This document shows, piece by piece, positions 1-5,354 of a stretch of 5,878 nucleotides of DNA. Below the pieces are notes generated by a model. That model searched no databases, was not told the DNA's origin, and saw nothing but the letters and a program-made list of their open reading frames with translations. The stretch is taken from positions 1 to 5,878 of the forward strand of contig JADGQH010000206.1 of assembly GCA_017881985.1 (NCBI GenBank), in the 5' to 3' direction. Numbering within the stretch: the first letter of the stretch is position 1; each line of letters opens with the position of its first letter. A program made the translations under genes and the position numbers. Source of the DNA: Chloroflexota bacterium. Its GTDB lineage: Bacteria; Chloroflexota; Limnocylindria; Limnocylindrales; CSP1-4.

Positions 1-938
1 AGCTCGACGAGCCGTGCCGTGAACCGTTCGAGCACTCGCCTGTCGACGTAGACGCGCGTCGCGGCGGTGCAGTCCTGCCCGCCATTGATGAGCGCGCCCG
101 CCGTGGCGCCGCGCGCCGCGGCCTCGAGATCGGCGTCCGCGTGGACGATCACGGGAGCCTTCCCGCCCAGCTCCAGGTGCGTGCGCTTGAGGTTGCCCGC
201 GGCGAGCGCCTGGATCCGGCGCCCCGTCTCCGAGTCGCCCGTCAGCGAGATCAGGTCCACGTCCGGGTGGGCGGCGAGCGCCGAGCCGACGACGTCTCCG
301 CGGCCCGTGATCACGTTCAGGACGCCGGCAGGCAGCCCGGCCTCCGCGGCCAGCTCTGCGAGCCGGATCGTGGTCAAAGGCGTGGACGAGGCGGGCTTGA
401 GGACGACGCAGTTGCCCGCGGCCAGCGCCGGGCCGATCTTCCAGATGGCCATCCAGAGCGGGTAGTTCCAGGGGCTCACCTGGCCCACGACACCCAGTGG
501 CTCGCGGCGGACGAAGCTGGTGTGGCTGCCCGAGTACTCGTACGCCGCCTTCCCCTCCAGGTGCCGGACGGCGCCCGCGAAGAAGCGCAGGTTGTCGACC
601 GTGAAGGGCAGGTCGGAGTCGCGGCGAAGCTTGTACGCGGAACCGGTCTGGAGCGTCTCGAGGAGCGCGAGCTCGTCGGCGTGGGACTCGATCAGGTCGG
701 CAAGCCGGGCCAGGATCGCCGCTCGCTCGGGCAGGTAGCGCCGGCTCCAGCGTCCGTCGCGGAAGGCCGCCCGCGCCGCCGCGACTGCCAGGTCCACGTC
801 CGTTTCCGTGCCCGCCGGAACGCGCCCGACCAGGGCCCCAGTCGCCGGGCTGTGAACCTCGAGCCACGCCCCACCGGCGGCCTCGACCGAGGCGCCGTCG
901 ATGAACATCGGGTAGTCGCGGGCAGCCTGGGTGACCAT
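1..938 (-). CDS. NAD(P)-dependent aldehyde dehydrogenase, aminobutyraldehyde dehydrogenase-like (3' end beyond window)
   Basis: It oxidises an aldehyde to the carboxylic acid with NAD(P)+, presumably in the cytosol. Translating from the ATG at 938 gives 312 residues and no stop before the window edge; family members are about 475-490 residues, so the C-terminal oligomerisation part is missing. Visible motifs are VSPWNYP (154-160, oxyanion Asn158), VVLKPAS (178-184), the cofactor loop SLTGDSETG (231-239), LELGGKAP (255-262, general base Glu256) and GGQDCTAATR (286-295, nucleophile Cys290). The GQDCTAA form around the cysteine recalls 4-aminobutyraldehyde dehydrogenases (YdcW/PatD type), so an amino-aldehyde is the best substrate guess, but betaine-aldehyde or other aldehydes are not excluded. 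The start is fixed by a GAGGAG Shine-Dalgarno 5 nt upstream. It is divergent from the lipoprotein gene. Ser184 replaces the Glu usual in NAD-preferring enzymes. Family assignment is firm; substrate is inferred. Confidence 0.95.
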   Translation of the reverse strand, partial: MVTQAARDYPMFIDGASVEAAGGAWLEVHSPATGALVGRVPAGTETDVDLAVAAARAAFRDGRWSRRYLPERAAILARLADLIESHADELALLETLQTGSAYKLRRDSDLPFTVDNLRFFAGAVRHLEGKAAYEYSGSHTSFVRREPLGVVGQVSPWNYPLWMAIWKIGPALAAGNCVVLKPASSTPLTTIRLAELAAEAGLPAGVLNVITGRGDVVGSALAAHPDVDLISLTGDSETGRRIQALAAGNLKRTHLELGGKAPVIVHADADLEAAARGATAGALINGGQDCTAATRVYVDRRVLERFTARLVE

Positions 939-943
939 GCGGG

Positions 944-949
944 CTCCTC
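944..949 (-). promoter_or_regulatory. Shine-Dalgarno of the aldehyde dehydrogenase gene
   Basis: The minus strand reads GAGGAG followed by CCCGC and then ATG, a near-perfect ribosome binding site with a 5-nt spacer. It fixes the start at 938. Confidence 0.8.
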
Positions 950-954
950 GATTG

Positions 955-979
955 GCGCGCCGCCGGACGTGCGGCGCGC
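955..979. repeat. Perfect 9-bp GC inverted repeat (hairpin or operator) upstream of the aldehyde dehydrogenase
   Basis: GCGCGCCGC (955-963) and GCGGCGCGC (971-979) are exact reverse complements separated by 7 nt. The repeat ends 5 nt upstream of the dehydrogenase Shine-Dalgarno. In the minus-strand mRNA it could fold into a stable all-G/C stem next to the ribosome binding site; as DNA it could be a dimeric repressor site. GC richness raises the chance of random palindromes, so the structure is certain but its function is not. Confidence 0.55.
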
Positions 980-1002
980 GGGGCGGCGTCGGTGTGGCGG
1001 GG

Positions 1003-1031
1003 AGTCTAGCGCGCGAACCCGGTACGATCGA
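1003..1031 (-). promoter_or_regulatory. Candidate promoter of the aldehyde dehydrogenase gene
   Basis: The minus strand shows TCGATC (1031-1026, three of six matches to TTGACA), a 17-nt spacer and TAGACT (1008-1003, the TAnnnT form of a -10 box). Transcription would start near 996, giving a leader of about 58 nt that contains the 955-979 hairpin. Its -35 overlaps the -10 of the divergent lipoprotein gene. The call rests on weak consensus matches only. Confidence 0.3.
1023..1028 (+). promoter_or_regulatory. Candidate -10 box for leaderless transcription of the lipoprotein gene
   Basis: TACGAT fits the TAnnnT -10 pattern and ends exactly 6 nt before the ATG at 1035, so the transcript would begin at or next to the A of the start codon. 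This is the standard geometry of leaderless mRNAs in high-GC bacteria. It agrees with the absence of a Shine-Dalgarno in the preceding 20 nt. No -35 match is visible. Confidence 0.45.
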
Positions 1032-1034
1032 CCG

Positions 1035-1787
1035 ATGTTGCGCCGCACCGGCCGCCTGCGCTCGCGATCGCGGCTTGCCGGCCTCCTCCTGGTGGCGACG
1101 GCGACGGCCGCCGCGTGTGGGGGGACGTCGGGCACCTCGGCGACCCTCCTGCCGACAGCCACGCAGGCGGGAACCCGGACCGCGGCGCCATCCGCGTCCG
1201 TCGCGGCCCCGACGCCACGCCCCGCCCTCTCCCCTGCCCCGTCGGCGAAGCCGCCCTGCTGCACGCCGGCCGCGACGCCGTCGTCCTTCTGGGCGGCCGT
1301 CACGCGCGGCCTGACCGCGGCGCGGCACCTGCAGGTGACCGCGTCCGGTCCGAGTCCCGGCGTGCTCCGGTTCGAGCCGAGCGCCTCGGCAACGATGGTG
1401 AACGGCACGATCGTCTTCGTCTGCACCGGCGGCGCCGCATACGACGGGCAGTCGCGTTTCGCCCGCGTCCCGGGGAAATGGACGTGCGGCGCCGGGGCGC
1501 TCGTCAACGGGTTCCGACAGATCGGCCAGCCCGCCGATTCGTGGAGCGCGAACAGCCCGGGCGACGCCTCGATCACCGAGTCCGTGACGGTGGGATCCGA
1601 TGGCTCGTGGACATGGGCCTATGGGGGAATCTCCGCCTTCCTCGGTGGCCGGATCACGGCTCGTGTCAACCTCGACCCCGCGACCAACCGGATCCGGACG
1701 GCGCAGCGAACCGACCCGACGGGCACCACCACGTACGCGTTCGACTACGCCGGGTCCTTCCCCGCGCTCGCCGTCCCGGCGCACTGA
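1035..1787 (+). CDS. Probable lipoprotein of unknown function
   Basis: This 250-residue protein has an arginine-rich N terminus (residues 1-13), a hydrophobic stretch (14-27) and then Cys28 followed by GG, which looks like a lipoprotein signal peptide. The lipobox is weak, with Ala instead of Leu at -3. Residues 29-83 are a Thr/Ala/Pro/Ser-rich low-complexity linker typical of surface lipoproteins, ending in a Cys75-Cys76 pair. The globular part (84-250) opens with a helix-like segment and continues with alternating beta-type strands, with Cys130 and Cys151 as a possible disulfide. The overall shape is reminiscent of LppX/LolA-like lipoprotein domains, but no diagnostic motif is seen and the family is unproven. 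The reading frame is open far upstream of 1035; the ATG is chosen because it puts the signal peptide at the N terminus and lies next to the TACGAT box. It is divergent from the aldehyde dehydrogenase and convergent with the decarboxylase. Confidence 0.8.
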   Translation: MLRRTGRLRSRSRLAGLLLVATATAAACGGTSGTSATLLPTATQAGTRTAAPSASVAAPTPRPALSPAPSAKPPCCTPAATPSSFWAAVTRGLTAARHLQVTASGPSPGVLRFEPSASATMVNGTIVFVCTGGAAYDGQSRFARVPGKWTCGAGALVNGFRQIGQPADSWSANSPGDASITESVTVGSDGSWTWAYGGISAFLGGRITARVNLDPATNRIRTAQRTDPTGTTTYAFDYAGSFPALAVPAH

Positions 1788-1803
1788 CGCCGCCGGCGCG
1801 TCA
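1785..1803. terminator. Palindrome spanning the convergent stop codons, possible bidirectional terminator
   Basis: TGACGC (1785-1790) and GCGTCA (1798-1803) are exact reverse complements around a 7-nt loop. The TGA of the lipoprotein gene and the TGA (read on the minus strand) of the decarboxylase gene are the outer ends of the arms. No T tract follows on either strand, so intrinsic termination is uncertain. It is the only structure in the 13-bp gap between the two convergent genes. Confidence 0.35.
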
Positions 1804-3333
1804 CCGGGTGAGTCGCGCCGCCTCCGAACGGAGCAACGCCCAGGCGTGCGCCACGTGCCGCGGCTCCGTGCGGAGGTTGCCGATCGCGACGCGAATCGCG
1901 AATCGATCCTGGAGCCGCGTGTGCGAGAGGAAGATCTCGCCCGAGGCATTGACGGCCGCCATCAGCCGTTCGTTCGCGGCATCGAGGCGAGCCCGGACCT
2001 CCGGGTCGTCCTCGCGACCGACGAGCTCAGCCGGGCGCCAGCGGAGGCAGACCGTCGAGAACGGGACGGGCGCCAGGCGTTCGAAGTCCGGGTCGGCGTC
2101 GACCTGCGCGGCCAGGTCCGCCGCCATCCGGCAGTGCGCGTCGATCCGACGGCGCAGCCCCTCGAGCCCGAAGTATCGGACGAGGAACCACAGCTTGAGC
2201 GCACGCATCCGCCGCCCGAGCTGGGGCTGGTACTCGTTGAAGTCGTGGACCGGCTGCTCGCGATCCAGCGTGCGCAGGTACTCCGGCACGAGGCTGAACG
2301 CCGCGCGGAGCGAAGGCATCCGCCGGCTGAGCAGAAGCGATGCGTCGAGCGGCGTGAAGAACCACTTGTGGGGGTTCACCACGATCGAATCCGCTCGTTC
2401 CCAGCTGACGAAGAGCGCCCGGCGCGCGGGCAGGAGTGCCGCCGCGCCGCCATACGCCGCGTCGACGTGCAGCCAGAGCCCCTCGCGCTCCGCGACGTCC
2501 GCGATCGCCGGCACGGGATCCACGGCCGTCGACGAGGTCGTCCCGATCGTCGCCACGACCGCGATGGGCAGGCGCCCGGCTGCCCGATCCGCCGCGAGCG
2601 CCGCCTCCAGCGCATCGGTCCGCATGGCGTACACGTCGTCGGTCGGGATCCGGCGACAGGCGCTCCGGCCCAGGCCCAGCGTCATGCAGGCCTTCTCGAT
2701 GCTGCTGTGCGCCTCCTCCGACGCGTAGACGACGGGCGCGCCGATCTCCGGGCGACCCGCCAGCCCGAGCGCAGCCGCGTCCAGGCCGGCCGCCTCGCGG
2801 GCCGCTGCGATCGCGATGAGCGACGACGTCGATGCCGTGTCGGTCAACAGCCCGTCGAACACATCGGGCAGGCCGAGCGCGCGGCGCAGCCAGCCGACCA
2901 CCACCTCCTCGAGCTCCGTGCCCACCGGCGAGGTCCGCCACAACATCGGGTTCTGGCCCAGCACGGCCGTGACGAACTCGCCGAGGATTCCCGGACCCGA
3001 GGCAGTGGTCGCGAAGTAGGCCAGGAATCCGGGATGCTGCCAGTGCGTCGCGTTCGGTTCCACCAGTCGCGCCACGTCGCCGAGGATCGCCCCGATCGGC
3101 TCCGGGCCGTCCGGCGGCTCCGACGGCAGCTGATCACGCAGCGTGCCCGGCTCGATCGGCGGCAGGATCGCGAAGTCCTCGACGTGCTCGAGGTAGTCCG
3201 CGAGCACGTCGACCGTCGCGTGGGCGGCGGCCCGGAACTGCCCCGGGCTCATGTCGCCGAGCCCGCCGAGCTGGGCGGGGTCCAGGTCGTCGAGCGTCGC
3301 GAGAAGGCCCGCGTCGTCAATCGGCAACGTCAC
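1801..3333 (-). CDS. Group II pyridoxal-phosphate-dependent amino acid decarboxylase (aromatic-L-amino-acid decarboxylase family)
   Basis: The family removes the alpha-carboxyl of aromatic L-amino acids using PLP; relatives act on other amino acids. Read from the GTG at 3333 it has 510 residues, against about 470-490 for most relatives. Motifs are HWQHPGFLAYF (97-107), TSPVGTELE (134-142), His209 in EEAHSSIEK (stacks on PLP), ATIGTTSSTAVD (261-272), HVDAAYGG (289-296, Asp291 binds the PLP ring nitrogen), NPHKWFFTPLD (320-330, Schiff-base Lys323) and QLGRRMRALKLWF (371-383). In the mobile catalytic loop, HDFNEYQPQLGRR aligns with TDYRHWQIPLGRR of human DOPA decarboxylase, placing Phe365 where the catalytic Tyr332 sits. 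The GTG start is chosen because it overlaps the PEP carboxykinase stop as GTGA; an ATG at 3252 (Met28) is the alternative and gives 483 residues, nearer the usual length. The substrate cannot be read from sequence: an amine-forming decarboxylase and an aldehyde-forming synthase are both possible. Confidence 0.93.
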   Translation of the reverse strand: MTLPIDDAGLLATLDDLDPAQLGGLGDMSPGQFRAAAHATVDVLADYLEHVEDFAILPPIEPGTLRDQLPSEPPDGPEPIGAILGDVARLVEPNATHWQHPGFLAYFATTASGPGILGEFVTAVLGQNPMLWRTSPVGTELEEVVVGWLRRALGLPDVFDGLLTDTASTSSLIAIAAAREAAGLDAAALGLAGRPEIGAPVVYASEEAHSSIEKACMTLGLGRSACRRIPTDDVYAMRTDALEAALAADRAAGRLPIAVVATIGTTSSTAVDPVPAIADVAEREGLWLHVDAAYGGAAALLPARRALFVSWERADSIVVNPHKWFFTPLDASLLLSRRMPSLRAAFSLVPEYLRTLDREQPVHDFNEYQPQLGRRMRALKLWFLVRYFGLEGLRRRIDAHCRMAADLAAQVDADPDFERLAPVPFSTVCLRWRPAELVGREDDPEVRARLDAANERLMAAVNASGEIFLSHTRLQDRFAIRVAIGNLRTEPRHVAHAWALLRSEAARLTR

Positions 3334-3351
3334 GCCTGGAGGCGCTCCGCC
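3330..3351 (-). promoter_or_regulatory. GTGA stop/start overlap with ribosome binding site in a small fold
   Basis: The last codons of PEP carboxykinase run into GCGTGA, where GTG starts the decarboxylase and TGA stops the upstream gene, a 4-nt overlap. A GGAG (3348-3345) lies 11 nt before the GTG, a rather long spacing. It can pair with CTCC (3341-3338) over a 3-nt loop, or GGCG (3351-3348) with CGCC (3344-3341). Either fold would hide the Shine-Dalgarno until ribosomes finishing PEP carboxykinase open it. The overlap is read directly; the fold is short and inferred. Confidence 0.55.
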
Positions 3352-5192
3352 ATCCGGTCGAGCTCCGTTCGCAGGGCAGCGGGCAGGCGGTCGCCGAAGC
3401 GCGCGTAGTGCTGCTCGAACTGCGGGAGCTCGGCGACGATCGCCGGGCCGTCGACGCGGAGGAGCTCGGTGAGGTCTGCCGGCGCCATGTCGAGGCCCGT
3501 GGTGTCGAGGTCGCTGGGCTCCGGCAGGAAGCCGATCGGGGTCTCGACCGCCCGCGCCTCGCCGTCGCCGCGGCGGAAGATCCACTCGAGGACGCGGCTG
3601 TTCTCGCCGAAGCCCGGCCACAGGAAGCGCCCGCCCTCGCCGCGCCGGAACCAGTTCACGTAATAGATCCGGGGCAGGAGCTCCGGGCTCGTCGCGGCGC
3701 CGACCTCGAGCCAGTGGGCCCAGTAGTCCGCCATGTTGTAGCCGCAGAAGGGCAGCATCGCGAAGGGGTCGAAGCGCAGCTTCCCGACCTCGCCCATCGC
3801 CGCCGCCGTAGTCTCGGAGCTCATGATCGAGCCCATGAAGACGCCGTGCGTCCAGTCGAACGCCTCGCGGACGAGCGGCACGACCGTGGACCGGCGCCCG
3901 CCGAACATGATCGCGTCGATCGGCACGCCCGCCGGGTCCTGCCATTCGGGGGCGATCGCCGGGTCCTGTCCCGCAGGCGCCGTGAAGCGGGAGTTCGCGT
4001 GGGCCGCCACCCGGCCGGCATCGGGCGTCCAGTCCTTGCCCGTCCAGTCGACCAGGTGGGCGGGCGGCGTGTCGGTGAGGCCTTCCCACCAGACGTCACC
4101 GTCGTCCGTCAGGGCCGTGTTCGTGAAGATCGTGTTGCGCTCCACCGAGCGGATCGCGTTCGGGTTGGTCCTCGTGTTCGTGCCGGGGGCGACGCCGAAG
4201 AATCCCGCCTCCGGGTTGATCGCGTAGAGACCGCCGTCCGGGCCGGGGCGCATCCAGCAGATGTCGTCGCCGACGGTCTCCACCCGCCAGCCGGGCAGCG
4301 TCGGGACGAGCATCGCCAGGTTCGTCTTTCCGCACGCCGACGGAAACGCGCCCGCAACGTACTTGCTCCGTCCGTCCGGGTTCGTGACCTTGATGATCAG
4401 CATGTGCTCGGCGAGCCAGCCTTCGTCGCGCGCGATCACCGACGCGATCCGCAGCGCGTAGCACTTCTTCCCGAGCAGCGCGTTGCCGCCGTAGCCCGAG
4501 CCGTACGACCAGATCTCGCGCGTCTCCGGAAACTGGACGATGTACTTCGTCGCCGCGTCGCAGGGCCACGGCACGTCGGCCTGGCCGGCCGCGAGCGGCG
4601 CCCCGACCGAGTGCAGGCACTTCACGAAATCGCCCGCCGCGCGGATGGCGTCGAGGGCAGCGGTGCCCATTCGGGTCATGATCTTCATGTTGACGACGAC
4701 GTAGGCCGAGTCCGTGATCTCGACCCCCAGCCGGCTGATCGGCGACCCGATGGGGCCCATCGAGAATGGGATCACGTAGAGGGTTCGGCCCCGCATGCAG
4801 CCGCGGAAGAGGTCGGTGAGGGTCGCCCGCATCTCGTCCGGATCGCGCCAGTTGTTGGTCGGGCCGGCGTCCGCCGCGTCACTCGAGCAGATGAAGGTCC
4901 GGTCCTCGACCCGCGCGACATCGCTCGGATCGGAGCGGGCCAGGAAGCTGTCCGGCCGCAGGACCGGATCGAGGCGCGTGAACGTGCCGGATTCCACGAG
5001 GCCGTTGCAGAGGGCGTCGTACTCGGCCTCCGAGCCGTCGCACCAGTGGATGGCGTCGGGCTCCGCCAGAGCCGCGATCTCGTCGACCCAGGTGGTCAGC
5101 GCCGGGATGTCGGTCGGTCGCTCCCCGCCGGTCTTCCCCGGCGCCGCACGGTCCGCGAGCCCGCCGCCTGATCGTGTCTGCATCGCGCCCAT
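3330..5192 (-). CDS. pckG: Phosphoenolpyruvate carboxykinase (GTP)
   Basis: It interconverts oxaloacetate + GTP and PEP + CO2 + GDP in the cytosol, the entry step of gluconeogenesis and in some bacteria an anaplerotic CO2-fixing step. The 620-residue product has the usual length of the GTP class. Visible motifs are ARVEDRTF (93-100, substrate Arg94), YGSGYGGNALLGKKC (230-244, metal-site Lys243), His263, the P-loop GAFPSACGKTN (281-291, with the class-typical reactive Cys287), VGDDICWM (307-314, Mg-binding Asp309/Asp310), APGTNTRTNPNA (335-346), FGGRRSTVVPL (430-440) and FLWPGFGENSRVL (523-535, guanine-binding aromatics). FPSACGKTN identifies the GTP rather than the ATP enzyme. The reading frame continues to 5288, but the ATG at 5192 has a GGAG 7 nt upstream and suits the family; an ATG at 5183 is the alternative. 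It is first in an operon with the decarboxylase, overlapping it by 4 nt. All key residues appear intact. Confidence 0.97.
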   Translation of the reverse strand: MGAMQTRSGGGLADRAAPGKTGGERPTDIPALTTWVDEIAALAEPDAIHWCDGSEAEYDALCNGLVESGTFTRLDPVLRPDSFLARSDPSDVARVEDRTFICSSDAADAGPTNNWRDPDEMRATLTDLFRGCMRGRTLYVIPFSMGPIGSPISRLGVEITDSAYVVVNMKIMTRMGTAALDAIRAAGDFVKCLHSVGAPLAAGQADVPWPCDAATKYIVQFPETREIWSYGSGYGGNALLGKKCYALRIASVIARDEGWLAEHMLIIKVTNPDGRSKYVAGAFPSACGKTNLAMLVPTLPGWRVETVGDDICWMRPGPDGGLYAINPEAGFFGVAPGTNTRTNPNAIRSVERNTIFTNTALTDDGDVWWEGLTDTPPAHLVDWTGKDWTPDAGRVAAHANSRFTAPAGQDPAIAPEWQDPAGVPIDAIMFGGRRSTVVPLVREAFDWTHGVFMGSIMSSETTAAAMGEVGKLRFDPFAMLPFCGYNMADYWAHWLEVGAATSPELLPRIYYVNWFRRGEGGRFLWPGFGENSRVLEWIFRRGDGEARAVETPIGFLPEPSDLDTTGLDMAPADLTELLRVDGPAIVAELPQFEQHYARFGDRLPAALRTELDRMAERLQA

Positions 5193-5199
5193 GGTCCGT

Positions 5200-5203
5200 C
5201 TCC
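5200..5203 (-). promoter_or_regulatory. Shine-Dalgarno of the PEP carboxykinase gene
   Basis: The minus strand reads GGAG, then the 7-nt spacer ACGGACC, then the ATG at 5192. This good match and spacing decides the start over the longer open frame that begins at 5288. Confidence 0.7.
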
Positions 5204-5258
5204 AGTGCGTGAACGACCCCGGCCGATCGCCTCGGGCCGCCGGGGGCCGTCGGCGGCA

Positions 5259-5288
5259 ACGATAGCCGGGTCGGCCACCGCACATCAC
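5259..5288 (-). promoter_or_regulatory. Weak candidate promoter of the PEP carboxykinase-decarboxylase operon
   Basis: On the minus strand GTGATG (5288-5283, three of six matches to TTGACA) is followed after 18 nt by TATCGT (5264-5259, TAnnnT form). A start near 5252 would leave a leader of about 60 nt. This is the only plausible -10 I see between the two genes, and chance is a fair alternative. Confidence 0.3.
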
Positions 5289-5293
5289 GGAAT

Positions 5294-5309
5294 CCCGCTC
5301 GGGTGCGGG
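5294..5309 (-). terminator. Short GC hairpin downstream of the partial exported-protein gene
   Basis: CCCGC and GCGGG pair perfectly over a 6-nt loop, 46 nt past the stop at 5355. On the minus strand the stem is followed by ATTCC, not a T run. With only 5 bp it is a marginal terminator candidate. The rest of 5310-5354 holds nothing recognisable. Confidence 0.2.
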
Positions 5310-5354
5310 CCTTCACTGGGCAACGCGACGCGGGGACGTGCCGGCGCGCGGCTG

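Noticed and set aside
141..1034. Long plus-strand open frame leading into the lipoprotein gene
   Set aside because: It is antisense to the aldehyde dehydrogenase and Arg-rich without domain motifs. The real start is the ATG at 1035, where the signal peptide begins.
692..1576. 294-residue minus-strand frame
   Set aside because: Overlaps the aldehyde dehydrogenase and lipoprotein genes in other frames and has Arg/Pro/Ala-rich composition. It is a GC-bias shadow.
1115..2728. 537-residue plus-strand frame
   Set aside because: Runs out of frame through the lipoprotein gene and antisense to the decarboxylase, with no recognisable domain.
1600..3408. 602-residue plus-strand frame
   Set aside because: Antisense to the decarboxylase, whose motifs are unmistakable; composition is that of a shadow frame.
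3334..4089. N-terminal extension of the decarboxylase frame to 4089
   Set aside because: It lies inside PEP carboxykinase in another frame and shows no domain; the family begins near the GTG at 3333 or ATG at 3252.
3408..5171. 587-residue plus-strand frame
   Set aside because: Exactly antisense to PEP carboxykinase; absence of stops is explained by the GC-rich codon use of the real gene.
5193..5288. N-terminal extension of PEP carboxykinase to 5288
   Set aside because: The added residues are Arg/Pro-rich and unlike the family, and the GGAG before the ATG at 5192 supports the shorter form.
5340..5352. GCCG/CGGC hairpin just past the stop of the exported-protein gene
   Set aside because: Only four base pairs in a very GC-rich stretch; indistinguishable from chance.
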